From Trebouxia sp. TZW2008 (Eukaryota > Chlorophyta > Trebouxiophyceae > Trebouxiales > Trebouxiaceae), in the NCBI GenBank assembly GCA_002118135.1, contig BDIU01000023.1:125296-189295 (forward strand): DNA of 64,000 bases, in the 5' to 3' direction. Under the pieces are notes generated by a model. It saw only the letters and a list, made by a program, of their open reading frames with translations, did not search any database and was not told the DNA's origin. The position numbers and the translations under genes are program-made. Numbering within the stretch: position 1 is the stretch's first letter; the number at the start of each line of letters is the position of its first letter. Below are positions 31,008 through 43,761 of this stretch, one piece after another.

Positions 31008-34000
31008 ATGCAAGCTGGCACACCCGGCAGCTTTCGACCTCGCGTCAGTCATGTTATCGCGCAGATCCCTAAAAAGGGCGAGGTGCGCAATGTTCTGACT
31101 CAGCACGAACCGTGTCATGCGATCTTGGCCAGTCAAGCTGTTGTGCTGCCAAAGCTGCCATGCAGCGGCATCTGACAACATGTTGCTTGTGCAGGATGTC
31201 ACTATAGTACACCTGGCCCCATATCAAGCAGGGAGCCAACATCTGGGATACAACTTGGCTGTGTTTGCTGTTGCTGATGGCCATAATGGCTCTGCAGCTG
31301 CTATGCACTGTCAGGAGTTGCTATATTCAGAGTTGACACAACATCTGCCGTCTAAACCACCACCCAGTGCAGGAAACACAGGTAATTGTTCATTGTGTGA
31401 CAACGATACTAATGCTCCAGCCATCTCTGAGGCAAATGCACAATGGGCTGCTTCTTGATCATGAAAACAGGCACATGCAACATGCCTGACACCCATGTGG
31501 TTCCTTGCAGCTGTGAAAGCCTATGCAGAGAAGCTACGAGAAGCAGTGACAATGACCTTTCTCACCTTGGAGGGTCAATTTGTGCTGACCGGACAGCTGT
31601 CAGGTCCGCCATCAGACTATGCCGGTTGCCTTTTGATAAGCATGTCATAGCACCAAAACACAGCCGGTGTCAACTGCATGCATGGGAGGTTGTGATTGTA
31701 TATGTGGAGTGATGTCATCTGCCATTGCTATATATTTGTGCATGCTTCCCTGTACCATTAGGCCAGCTTCAAAGTCACAGCCTACCGATGCAGCTTCACA
31801 GGCCACGACCACAATCAAGCAATGCACCCAGAATTCACACCATGTGAAGTTCAGCAATATAGCTGATCCTGCTGAGCTCATCTGCAGGATGTACGCTGAC
31901 CTTGGTCGTCATCACAGACTGGCTGTTAACAGTAGCTGCTGTGGGCGACAGCAAGGCAGTGCTAGACTTGGGTGGGCAGTTTTTGGAGGTGACTCCAGAG
32001 CACAGAGTGCAGCATCACCTGGCAGAGCAGGACCGCCTAAAAAAGGCTGGCACATACCTGGCACCAATCAGGTCTGTTGCTTTAGTTTCACACTCTGTAT
32101 GATGCATGGTTTGTGTGGGCAGCATGCTTGCTTATCAATCAGCAAGGCTTCTCTTCTGTAGACAATATAGACATTTTTGCAACAATATACAACTTGACAT
32201 TGTCTGTATGGGCCCCTGTTTGGTCGCTCAGACAGTAATCATGATCAGTTGATTGATTGATTGATTGATTGTTGCATGCAGCTGCACGATCGTGTAGAAA
32301 CAGCTGTTCAGCATTGGGCAACAGCTTGCTCAAGCTTCCTCACATTCAATGCACAACCGCTCAGGCTTCAGGAACATTCTTTACGTGCTCATCAAAACTA
32401 TTGGACAGAGATTGTGGCAGTGCAAAACACAACGAAAGCAAACTTTGAGGTTCATTGAGCAGTCTCTATATATGCTACCTCAATCATCAGGCATACATCG
32501 GACAGTTTTTCGGACAACCAATGGTATTGGCTGATCATATGTGTGCATGCATGCAACGCAACGCAACGCAACATATGTAATGTATGTAATGCTTATGCAG
32601 TGTGTACATGGATGGGGCAGCAGAGGCAGATGAGCCAGGTTATGGGCCCCTTAGGGCTTGGCCAGGGGGTTTGTGCGTGTCCAGAGCTATAGGAGACATA
32701 GACGTTGGAGAATGCATCATTGCGCACCCGCACATCATGCAACTGCAAATCCCAGATGAAGGAGCGCGAGTTATCATAGCAAGTGATGGCTTGTGGGATT
32801 GCTTCCCTAGCCGCAAGGTGGTCAAGATGGCTCGCACAAAGGAGACCCACCAAGCAGGTCAGTCCCCTTCCCCAGGCTCACAAATAGCAGAGAAGCTGAC
32901 GTCAAAACATCCATAGATAGATCTATAAAATCCTCATCAATGCAGCTGTCTCATAGGGTCTTCAAAACACTTTGCACCTCTGAAACAAGTGATCAATATT
33001 TTCATTGGCTGTGCGGTAGTTACTGTTGTCATTGCTCAATACAGTGAGCAGCTCAGCTTTATAGTGCATGCTTATCGCAGTGTTGTTGCGGCTTCAAATC
33101 GGTTCAAGCTGACATAGATGTCAGTCTGATTTGTGCTGGCTTCACCTTGCTCTGGTCTGCAGGCTTCTGATACATGCAGCAGTCCTTGAGCATTGTTGAT
33201 TTTGCAGAAGCTGAGTTTCACTGCTCATGACACCAAGCGTTGCAGTGACAATTGCCATTGCTGCCTCAGCACATTTTCACAGCCAGCATGCAATGGTTGA
33301 AGAAGTACAGGCAGAAACGCGTGGCATGACCAAAATATCGTGGAACGCTCATCATGCTTGTCATGCTGTACCTTGACAGACGGGGTGCTCCAAATTGTAT
33401 GACAGTGTCCATTATTGCTTGTGCAGGTGAGCACATCCAGCGCGCTGCGATGCGCAAGCAGGGTGGCCAGATCAGCGATGACCTAACAATTGTTGTGGTA
33501 GACTTGCTGCCACCAGGCACTACATTCCCAGAGGTAGCAACTCGACTCATACAGTCCAACAGCAATGGCAGCCAACATGGGCCAGGACCCACCAGAGTCA
33601 AGCCAGTCAAGAAAAGCAGCAGCATCAAGTCACTCTTTGGCTGTGGCTCTGACCCCATCGTGTTGGAAGAATTTGAGCCCTCGTTTCATGACCCATCAGT
33701 CAGAGACCCCTCCACAAGAGGCAGAGGGGACTATTCCAATCACCCTGATGTCAACATCATTGCTGACATTGACTCATACATTGAGTTTGCGCACTTGTCA
33801 CCCATGTCTGTGACGCACAAGCAGCAGCAAGGGGCTCAGCAAGGCAATGGCATGGTTTTGCCTTTCCAGCAGCAACCCAACTTGACTCAAGGATCTGGGT
33901 CATCAGACAGTGCCAGCAGCAGAATGGCCATCGATGACAGCACCCATGCACAGCAGGCGAGACTTGCCGGTCAAGGCAATGCAAGTCAAAGACAGAGTCT

Positions 34001-34496
34001 TGACAACTTTGCTGGTCAAGGCAGGACAAGTCAGAGACAAAGTCTGGACACTTTTGCTGGTCAAGGCAGGGCAAGTCAGCGCCAGAGTGTGGATAGAACT
34101 GGAGACCAGACTACCCATGCAGGGGGTCAAGCCCGACCCCTACTGCAGAAAAAGCGGTCTAAGACCAATGTTCTGGGCAAGAGCAGCTTTGAGAACGAAC
34201 TGCCATACAGTACAAAGCAGAGCAGTGTGATCAACGTGCCACCCTTGGGCAGGCGTAGCATAGGAGAAAGGGTCAAAGCACTGAGCAGAAGCAGTCTTGA
34301 CTCAAGAACTGGTAGTGGTGAATTGGACAGAGTCAGCGCAACTCACTACGGAGGACAGACGCCGACCATGGTTCCTGTGCGAAGCTCAAGTTCAGGCCCA
34401 CCAGAACAGATGATTGTCGACCCCACAACCCATGCAGAGGCTGGATTCAGAAAAAGACGCAGTGTCAATCTTGATGGCGTCATCAGCAATGTATGA
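31008..34496 (+). CDS. PPM-type (PP2C) serine/threonine phosphatase, plant-like
   Basis: PP2C enzymes are metal-dependent Ser/Thr phosphatases. Exons 31008-31082, 31195-31381, 31511-31603, 31888-32071, 32601-32857 and 33427-34496 join in phase to 621 residues. Motifs in order are KKGED (metal Asp region), FAVADGHNGSAAA (DGH metal motif), VAAVGDSKA, EHR, GPLRAWPGGLCVSRAIGDIDVGE, IIASDGLWD and ISDDLTIVVVD, so the metal-binding residues look intact. The order and the WPGGLCVSR and IGDIDVGE stretches resemble a plant PP2C clade with GHNGSAAA. The start at 31008 is the first ATG after an in-frame TAG. The C-terminal ~310 residues are low in complexity, rich in Ser and Gln, with three 15-residue repeats, and have no known domain. 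A K-x-SSSIKSLFG basic patch follows the catalytic domain. Confidence 0.92.
32250..32271. repeat. (TTGA)n tetranucleotide microsatellite
   Basis: About five TGAT/TTGA units lie in a PP2C intron. A short CAACG repeat follows at 32552-32570. Confidence 0.8.
33966..34100 (+). repeat. Three 45-bp in-frame repeats in the PP2C tail
   Basis: Units 33966-34010, 34011-34055 and 34056-34100 each encode a version of AGQGxxSQRQSLDxF. The RQSLD/RQSVD serine lies in a basic context typical of AGC/CaMK-type kinase sites, so the array could be a phosphorylation-controlled tail; that role is inference. Confidence 0.9.
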
Positions 34497-35281
34497 ACAA
34501 GATATGTGTTATCTGATGCCATAGCAGTGATGACAGGCTTCCTTCAGGCAAGATGGCTTTGGCACTGCTTCAGACCCATCTGACAACAGCAAAGCTATAT
34601 TCTTGCAGTTTCACAATTTTGACAGCCAGGTGTATGCTGATTGAGAAGAACCTATGATGTCTGTTCCGCCACTATGTTACTGCTTCTGCAGAACGCTGTT
34701 TCCACTGTCAAGTATAGCTGGTGCAGTCCGCATCATCTGCGCTGTTTTACCTTAGCTGCTCAGGGTTTGAGCGGTGCAAGTACGATGTCGAGTCCTGAGA
34801 TCCAGTTAAGTCAGTTGGTCATCAGATGCTGACCGCGTCAACGCTCCACGAATCATTGAAAGCCACTTTGTTTGTTGCGAAAGGTGTTGCGTTGAAGTTT
34901 ATCATGATATATCTGATTCAGTGTTGACCCTTCATTACGCCGTTGTAATGATAGCACGTCTGTGCACCACACAAAGCGCTGAGCAGTACGTCAGCGTTCT
35001 ACATGCAACACTTTGAAGCATCATTTTTATACAAGTGTTGGGCATAAACGTGGTGCACTTGGTTCCTGTAACATTGCGTTAATGGCCAGCAAGGGGCGCC
35101 AGTGCAGTGCTGCAGACAGCACATTCTTTCTGCGCTGCTTCTGAATTATCATACACCATACTGTGACCAGATCACTGACGTTGGACAGGCTGTATCAGAC
35201 GGTAAATGCTTTGCTGCAACGACTGTGGCAGAGGACCATGCACAGCATGACAACACTGGACGCTGAAATTTACTCATTTCC
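34497..35281. other. Convergent 3' flanks, no gene seen
   Basis: The stretch lies between the PP2C stop and the end of the minus-strand unknown gene. Only short, unconvincing open frames occur (for example 34641-34832 and 35163-35396 on the plus strand). Confidence 0.5.
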
Positions 35282-38200
35282 TCATGTAGGCCTGGTGCCC
35301 TTATTATCATTGTCTAGCATCGCCTCCTCAAATTTTGTGCAAAGTCTGCATTGCTGCAGCTGTGCTGCGAGTTTGCAACATTCTGACAGGTGTTGACCAG
35401 AGCTGTATGGCTGCTGCGTATACATGGCTGCATCTGCCTGCTGATTCAGAGATGGCTGTTGATTTGCTGCACAGCTGGCAATGCACCTGACAAGCTGCCA
35501 GCCACAGGCGGTTTGCTGCTCACCCAGGTGGGCTTCAGTGTAAAGTGGATGATGCCAGCCTACACAGCACAGACAGGAATTGCCAGTCCGATTTGCAGGA
35601 CCCAAACAAGCAACCTTTGATCGCTGCTCTACCATTCTCAGGTCGAAGCCGGAAAATCCATCAACAGCTTTTGCAGCTGTCTTCAAGGCATGCCAGTTAT
35701 AGCATGAGTCCAGCAGCCCGTTGAAAGCTAGACCTGTTAGAGCTTCATTTGACATAGACTCCTGAACATTATCATGAAGTCAGCCCTTGGCTTCGGAAGT
35801 AATTTTCAACAACATCACTTGGAAAGATGCTGTTGTGTGCACTGTCTGCAATGTGAGATTGGGCGCTTACCTGGAGTCGTCCCCAACTGGCTGCTGACTT
35901 GCAGAGCTGCCAGCTGCCTGGTACACTGTTCAGCCGAGCTAGCTCATTCATGTAGGCCACCAGGTCCCCCTCCTGAGCTGCAGCATCTGCCTCAAAAGAC
36001 ACCACCACCAGCAAGGCGCTGTTCTCAAACACCTTTGCACGTGAACACATAGAGTCAGCGCACAGAATGTGAGTGATCAGCTTGCTGCTGTACGTGTGTG
36101 ACTAGCTTGCTGCTGAACATCTGTGTTCAGCTGCGCTAGCTTACTCATGTAGGCCACCAGATGCCTCTCCTGAGCTGCAGCATTCGCCTCAAAAGACACC
36201 ACCGCCAGCAAGGCGCTGTCCTCAAACACCTTCAAAACCACCCCAGAGTTAGCACACAGTGTGTGTGACAATATCTGACAGCTGGACATCTGTGTTGAGC
36301 TGCATTAGCTGCCTCAAATAACACCAACGCAAACAAGGCACTATTCTTGAACGCCTGCATGCACACATAAAGTCAGCATACAGTATGTGTGGTGCTATGG
36401 AAAGGAATGAGGCACGGCTGCTGCAGCTTTCTGCTGCTCTACGCGCGGCCGGTGCACAGGCCTTGGATGGCTTGCTGAATAATATTTAATGGGCATGCAG
36501 AGCGCTCATCAAGTGTAGCAATTGCAACCATGAGGAGCAAGGAGCATCTGTTAACAGTCAAACAAATTGGCTCAGACAGTCCGTATCCTTATGTTACGTC
36601 CACTTGTGGAAAGGATTGCCACTTGGCTGCCGCAGTCCCCTGCACATAGGATGGCCATATATGCAGGGCATGCAAGATGCTGTTTGTTTGCAAATGTGCA
36701 AGGGAGGCAGGCAGGCAGGTAGGCAGGCGGGCAGGCAGGTAGGCGGGCAGGCAGCTACCTGAAACTGCAAAGATACGCTGATCACGTATCAAGCTGGCAG
36801 GCAAGCAGACAGGCAGACAGGGAATCGGCTCAAACGACCTGTAGGAAGGACTGGGGCCAGGCTGCTGCCAGCTCCTGCTCCAATTGCAGGAGGCACTCCC
36901 TTCTGCTGAAGTGACTGCGAAGCAGGTCAGTGGGGTAGTGCAGATACCCAGGGGGGTAGAAAGGGGCCGGCTTCTGCTTGTCCCTTGCTTGGCTGCTTTG
37001 CTTGCTCTTCTTCACAAGCTACACAACTGGCATGCAAGGTGTCAAGGCATGTCCAGTGTGTACATCAACTTTGATGCAGAAGAAGACAGGGCTATGATTG
37101 TGACATGCCTGTCAACTGATCTGTTTGCTGTTTTGACAAGCTAGACATTGAGTGGCAATTGCGCAGGGTCCATTTCTGCTTGTAATGTGCTTGCTGATTC
37201 GGCCTGCACTCCTTTGCAGACTGATCCTGACAGGTCATCAAGCATGTGCAGCTGAACATCAGGCAATGGCTGAGCTAAGGAACACAGCGCAGCAGATCAC
37301 ATTAAATACTGGCCGTAGGCTTTGCCTGCAAGTACACTGACAAGGGCAGCTTGCAAATGAACATTTTTGGAGGGGTGCTATGCAGACGCAGCATTGCTGC
37401 TGAAAGCAACAGCCTTGTGCAACAGAATGCAGCTGGTTAGGCCTTCAGCCTGTGACTGTTGCAATTTGATGATGTTGGGAGTGTGGCAAATGGTACATCA
37501 TGCACGGTGTTGCTGCAGTGCATGCAGCAGCAAGCAGCAGCAATCTGCACCTTCATCGGTTACCACAGGTAGCTTGATTTTGCAGCAGCAACTTGTAGAG
37601 CTCCAAATCCCTGCTGCTGGCTGCTACATGGCGCACAGCATATTTGCAAATTGAGCATATGCGGAGTGCATGAGCAATAGCATACCGGGTAAGGCCCCAA
37701 GTCATACTCCAGCTGGCTGAAGCAGCATAGCCCTTTGATGGGCAGGATGTTGTGCGGAACAATGAAGCCGTTATCAGACATCTGCTTTGCATGTGCTGCA
37801 CGCTTCTCCTTTGCCAACTCCTTTCTTTCCGAGTCATAGTCACTGCTGTGGTACGGCCAGACGCCAAAGTTGTCTGAGTGTATGTGCCAGCTGCTAGGGC
37901 GCATGGTCCCTCTTGGCATGTAGTGACTAGCACGCAGGCTTGGACTGTCTGAGAAAGCTGGACACTTTGCAGTCAGCTCATTGTGCAAGCTTGCCTGCTG
38001 TGTTTTATTAAGACGCACCTGCTTCCCTGCAAAATTGATGTGGCTGCTCAATGGCTGACAAAAACAATGACCAGAACGCTGTTGTTTGTGCCCTGTGACA
38101 CTGAATGCAACGTATGCCTGAGCTGGTCACTGAGTGGATGTGAGGCTGTCTGTCACTGAGAACAGCACGCTGATCAAGTGCTTGTGACCAGTGCTTCAAT

Positions 38201-38898
38201 TTAAGGCAGAAAACGTAGTTTAGGACAAGTGCTCACATCGAAGCATGCTTTTGCACAATTCATGTACCTCAATGCCGGCAGCTTACCTCTGAATACTGTT
38301 TCGCACAGAGCCTGCTGACGGAAGCCATGCTCCAAGAACTCTGGCAAGGCCCTTATGCCTGTGAAGCTGCGCTTTGACCAGCTGTCTGCCACTGTCTCAA
38401 GATCTGCATAGGGGTTGTCTGCGAGCACAGCAAACGCTCAGCAAGACCGCTCAGGGCAAAGCATGCGTTGCAAGCCTTCACAGATGCTGCACCTGTTGCC
38501 AGCTGTCCTGGCTGTGACCTTGTGACCAGGTGATAGTGCTTGTCATCCTCAGGTCCCAGCAGCTGCTGCCCCTTGACGGTTCGAGGCCTAATGCCCTGCT
38601 GCTCTTGCTCCTGTTTAAACCTTTGCTGCTTCGCATAGCTGATCGCGAACTCAACGGCCTCCTGACTGGTGATTCCTCTCTCAGTCGGTCTGGGGCTTGC
38701 TTTTGGAGGCCGAACATACCTTCTGGGAGGCACGCTGCCAGGCTCGACAGGTGCGCTGTCGGCGGCAGCGCCCATGGCTGTTAAGCCAGGAGGAGCATGC
38801 TGCCCCGATGCCCCTGCAGCCCTGGCCTCCGTTGTCTGCTTTGATGCACTGCCTCGATACTGGGATTTATACGGTCCCAAGGGTCCGCAGCTTTCGCT
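35282..38898 (-). CDS. Unrecognised spliced gene (hypothetical protein)
   Basis: I do not recognise the family. Phase-consistent exons, read on the minus strand, are 38898-38493, 38418-38287, 38026-37686, 36973-36839, 36032-35925 and one starting at 35761. The product contains a Pro/Arg region (PPRRYVRPPKASPRP), a charged helix (YAKQQRFKQEQEQQG), NPYADLETVADSWSKRS, IRALPEFLEHGFRQQ, a Trp/Tyr-rich stretch (NFGVWPYHSSDYDSERKEL), YPPGYLHYPTDLLRS and a hydrophobic segment ENSALLVVVSFEADAAA. The exon at 36032 uses an AAAG acceptor and has a near-copy at about 36130-36240 (EDSALLAVVSFEANAAA). The true start lies upstream of 38898 and was not found. The last exon may stop before 35282, as its C-terminal frame looks intronic. 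The Tyr/Pro-rich motifs recall axonemal microtubule-associated proteins, but that is only an impression. Confidence 0.6.
36706..36755. repeat. GGCA-type tetranucleotide repeat
   Basis: A run of GGCAGGCAGGTAGGCAGGCG-like units lies in an intron of the unknown minus-strand gene. Confidence 0.8.
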
Positions 38899-39401
38899 CT
38901 GAAACCAAAAAACCAAGGGTGACTCAAATTCAACTTCGCCACATACAAAGTACACTTCGCAATCGGAGTCGCAGCTTCATCCTTGATCCTTCTCAGCATG
39001 ATCGTCTGCGGGCATAATACAGCTGTCCCCTGCCATCAACGCAAATGCACGAGCGCGACAGCAAGCCGACTTGCACGCCGGCGCCAATACCCGCTCCGGT
39101 GCCAGCGCCGGTCGCTGTGCCTCGCATATACCAGGTGCTTGTACAATCTCTTGTGTCAGAGACGCGATGGACTTGCGTTGATGCCAGACAGCATGACGAC
39201 GTGTTGTTTGCTGCAGTTTTGCTCAGCCTTCCAACTCCAACAAGTCTGAGCAAGCAGCCGCATTGGCAATACCTTACGTATCACCCAGGCGTGCTGGTCC
39301 AGACACTCCGACACAGGTATTCAAGCACTTCTCATGTTGCCTGCAATCACTCCAGAACATTGCAGGCTGAAAAGGCTCACAAATATTGCTTGTAAGCGCA
39401 G

Positions 39402-41439
39402 CCTTCAGAGGCACTGGACAAGCTAGATGAGGGTCCTCAAGATCAGCAGCAGATTGCACCACAGGGCAGAAGAAGTCAAACACTGTATCAGGTCAGGACT
39501 GCCTCCCTGCAACGCTCAGCATGGTCGCCACAGCGATCGCAGTACTTGCTGTACTGACTTTAGTACATTGCTGTGCAGAATGCAAGCAGCTCTACTCTGC
39601 CAAAAGCTGTGCAAATGGCACAACACATCAGGGATCAGTGGCAGACAGCAGTTCAGGAAGTGAGAACAGCTGCGCCTTTGCCAGTTCTGTCATCATATCT
39701 TAATCGAATGCATGCCTTCTGTTCCCAGAAAGATTTAGACCACAAGCATATTGTTGCCTTGATTCATGGGACAAGCCAGGTCTGGATGGCAGCTGAGCGC
39801 TCCCATGGAGGAAGGAAAAGAGTTGCACCTGCTAACCCTGGTCTCTATGCGCTTCTGACCAAATCGTTGATCAAGCTGAAGGAGCTCATGCCCAACGTTG
39901 ATTCCCGTTCAGCCAGCAGCCTGCTTCACTCCTTTGCAAAGCTGCGGCTGAATCCTGACACTTTAGTGCCAGACAGTGTGGACAGTCTAGCACATCAGCT
40001 GATGGAGGATTTAGAGTGTACCTCGGGTCATTCCTACGCCTCTACCCTGTGTGCTTGCGTAGACTTGCGCCTCAATCCCTGCAGAGGTGAAATGCTGTTG
40101 GAAATGGTACGCAGCCTGAGCAGCGCAGACATGTCTTCCTTTGTTCCTCAAGACGTGACCAACATCACGTACGGTCTCGCCAAATTGTCAGCACACAAGC
40201 CATCACCACAGCTGCTTGATGCCCTTTGTTCCAGGCTTCTGGAGCAACTGCTGTCAGACAAAATGCGTCCAAACCCCCAGGACATCTCGATATTTGCATG
40301 GTCTTTGCAACAGCTCAAGCACGTGCCGTCGGCAGTACTGGCAGAAGCAATGCTGAGCAGGATGCTTGAGTGCTGCTATGATGACAAGCACATCACACAC
40401 AGCCTCCTGCCACAGCAAATCAGCAACTTCCTGCTGGCATATGCGGTCTTGCGGCTGGCCATCTCACCAGGGCAGGTGAAAGTGCTGGTTGATCGCCTCA
40501 TGCACTTTCCCAAAGTGAACACTCAGGATCTGACCAACGTGGCATGGGCAGAAGCTGTGCTGGGCGTTCTGCAGCCTAACAGATTCAGGCAGATCCTACA
40601 GTATGTGCGAAGTGCATCAACATCAATGGCACCTCCCAACCTTGCCAACATGCAGCAGATGTATCAAGCTTGGAGCTGGCTTGAGGCCTGTGCAGGCCCT
40701 GAGCTCAAACGCAGCAGAGCGTGGCTAGAAACGCAAGCAAGTTTGCAGCAGATTGGGAAACGCCCGCCAGCTGTCAGGAACAGGGCTTATGGCCACCTTG
40801 AGTTACTGTCTTCTGCGCTAGTAGAGCTGGGCCTAGAGCATGCTGTCGGAAGCCACACTAAGAGCTACACCATTGATGCTGTTGTGCATCCTCCAGGCAG
40901 ACCCAGCCCCATCCTTATTTGCTGGGCACATCCTGACTGTTTCACTAATCAGCCTGAAAGGTGAGCTTCTTGCTGTGTGCGTATCATCTTGTGTGCTCTG
41001 CATGTCGTAGTTGTGCATGCAAAGCACAAGTTCTGCAGCATGTACAACTACCCTTGCAATTTAGTACTGATTGCAAGATGCGGCATCGACCTGCAAGCAG
41101 GGTTCACAATGCCAGGTCGTACATAGATGCAAAATGTCTCAGCACTGCTCTTGCCCTTTGAGGCTTGTGTGCAATGCACTAGTGAGCTCAAGATTGGCAT
41201 GTTGCGCAAAGGCAGCTGTTGCATTGCCTGGCAGTGCAGCCATTCCCTGCTTTCCTAACAGGCCTTCTTGACCATGCAGGCTGACGGGGCGGGCGGTGTT
41301 TTGGCGCAAGCTGATCTCCAAAGAGGGCACCCTATTTGAGCTGCCATTGCACATGGCCAAGCAGAGCGCAACATCATTGGCAGAATACATCAAGACCAAG
41401 CTAGAGGCCGATGCACTTGGTACTGCACAAATTTCATGA
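39402..41439 (+). CDS. RAP-domain protein, probable organelle RNA-related factor (spliced)
   Basis: Exons 39402-39491, 39579-40960 and 41280-41439 join in phase (about 544 codons, TGA at 41437). The long middle exon encodes a helical repeat region with recurring motifs such as DSRSASSLLHSFAKLRL, QDVTNITYGLAKLS, PQDISIFAWSLQQL, PQQISNFLLAYAVLRL and TQDLTNVAWAEAVLGV; this is the pattern of FASTK/OPR-like helical repeats. The C-terminus (YTIDAVVHP ... GRAVFWRKLISKEGTLFELPLH) resembles a RAP domain. Such algal proteins usually go to chloroplast or mitochondrion and bind organelle RNA. The N-terminus is unresolved: an upstream open segment from ATG 39045 to about 39316, Pro/Ala-rich, could be the first exon with a transit peptide but did not join cleanly. 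The gene is divergent from the unknown gene at 38.9 kb. Confidence 0.8.
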
Positions 41440-43761
41440 GCGTAGGGCCCCAAGACTCCCACAATACACTCACACTAAGCAGGCAAGTTTGAACATTGAT
41501 TCTCTGTATGAATACGACGGATGGTCATCTTGATCAGGCGCTCATGTACTGATGCTCTAGGCCAGTCCTGCCTGTCTGGCTTCCCACTATCAAAACTCCA
41601 TGTCAAGGCTGATTTCAGCTGCTAACTACTTCACCTGTTGCTGTTTTGGCTGTGGTGCCTGTTGCTCACCCATCTTGTTATTCCAAAAACTTGGCACACA
41701 TGTTTACGCTTCAAATGTTGTGTCAGCATTAAGTCCAACATTGCATGCAGTCAGGCGGCAAGCGTGCACTGTCAAGCTTTCAATGTAACATCCTCAACAC
41801 CCTTCTTCTGCCTTGTCTTTTCAGGTCAGTGAGACAGGTGACGGCTTTCCTGCAAGTAGCTGTCAACAGCAGGTCAAGCTGATGGCTCTTGCAGACTCTG
41901 CCACTCCCCTTTATGGCTGTGCTTGTGTGAACTTGCACAGCTCTCCCCACCCACCCCCCCTCCCTGAGTGCCAGGGGTGCTGCAATCTGCCCTCATATGG
42001 TCCCAGAGGCCCTGCATGCGTCAGGCATGAGAAAAGAAACCCTGCACCGTCAGGCATCAGATGCGTGCCTCTGCTTATAGAGGCAGCCAGGGATTGCTGC
42101 TTTGAGAGGCATTACAAATGGTCGCCATCGACCCACTCAGTGTTGGCAGACTCTGGGAAGCTCAGATGCACAATTGGTCTGCCAGCAGCTGTTCCTGGTG
42201 CAGACAGAAGCTTTCCAATGCTGCTGAGGGTGAGTCAAGCAAACCTTCGTATGACATCAATGTTTCAATCGCAGTGTTGACAATGAGTGCCATGCTTTGT
42301 TTTGATTCGTGCAACACTGACTGCAGGACTTGCTCGTCCATCGCAGTGTCCTTGCAGCAGTCCCACAGCTGACTCACACTGTCCAGCTGCAAATGTAGCA
42401 ATGTTTAATTTTGCGCAAGGCAGGCAGTACTGCCTGCTGTTGACAGCATGCCATGTTGTTGACCATGGTATAACTTTGCTTTCATGCCCATTTGCTTTGT
42501 GATGCTGACCTAACAGCATGCTGCAGCAAGATTGCATGAATCATGCAATGCATACTTGAGGATGCAATCTCACATGCTAAGCTTTGCCAATGCAAGTTTC
42601 AACATCTTTTTGTGACTATGTTCTCGTCTGTGCACAGATTGCTTATGCACGAATTGTGGGTCTCTTGCAGAAAATGTCAAAGACCCAGGTTGTGTGACCT
42701 GAGCCACTTTGTGTGAGACGGAGGAGCCAGTTGTCAGCCGCAATTTGTTCTGCAGCAATTGATGCAAGTCTAGTAGTATCACTGTTTTCAAGTGGCCTCA
42801 GTGGGCTGTACGTGCCAGCATCTGTCATTTGCAAAGCTCTTGACATTGTGGATCCCCTGATCAGCTAAGGGCTTGCTTGACATAGTTGACATCAGTGTCA
42901 TTTGTCAACAAAGCAATGGGACCAGAAGTCATTTCAGCAGAGTCCTGATGGATATAGAGTTTTCAATACCTACAGCTGGCAGGCACCCAGCTGCTTGGTA
43001 GTGCAGACATATGGTCTTGCTCGTTTGATGTGGGTTATGACATTTGTTTGGCCACAGCTGTCTACATTGAATGTGCAGAGTGCCACTCAGCCCTTGCTAG
43101 ACATGCCAATGTCTCTACAGTATGGTGACACGAAATTGCGCACACATAAATTGTGAATTTCTTTTAACATTCTGTCATGCTTCTGACGTTGCCATCCCTG
43201 TTCCAGAACACAGCCCTCCAGTTGAGCTGTGTCAGTTTTCCAACATTGCTGATGACAAAGAGCTCACTGACAAACCTGAGAGTGCAACAGTATGTACTAG
43301 TATTTGTTTCCACTTTGTAAAGAACTTTTGGACATAGTCGTACCCTTGCCTTTTGGTTTTTGTACCTGTAGGCCTTTCCTTGTCATGTGTTAGTAGCTTG
43401 TCATACACTACTGATTATTGTACAAGGAGACCAGGCATGTGATTGCTAGGCCGAGCGATGATTGCACAGGCTGTCGAACAGTACAAGCTACTATTCAACG
43501 GTCATACCATTGTTTGCAATTATTATAATAGCAAAAATTGTCCACGCATCAAATCGCATCAATGATGGAGCAGTCTTGAGTGACAGGCTTCAGGACAGCT
43601 TGTTGATATCATGATGTGCACGACTTCAGTTGCAACTACTTCCACTAGCGCTGCACCAGCAGGCAGGCATGCGCCTGCTTTTATTGTACATGCAACAGGT
43701 CACTTGCAGATTGCAACAGCTCTCACCCTAGCAAGTTGGCATACGCTTATGCACACATCTA
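41440..43761. other. Unassigned region with a possible Cys-rich exon at 41825-42228
   Basis: A plus-strand segment from a TTTTCAG acceptor at 41824 runs open for about 405 bp to a GTGAGT donor and encodes a Cys/Pro-rich stretch (CQGCCNLP, ECQGCC, RDCCFERH). No partner exons with matching phase were secured; open pieces at about 42900-43160 and 43205-43290 might belong to it. The rest looks non-coding. This may be a fast-evolving gene or a relic. Confidence 0.3.

Noticed and set aside
30415..31023. 202-codon minus-strand open frame
   Set aside because: It overlaps the first PP2C exon on the other strand, shows no recognisable domain, and one frame of this length is expected by chance in a window of this size.
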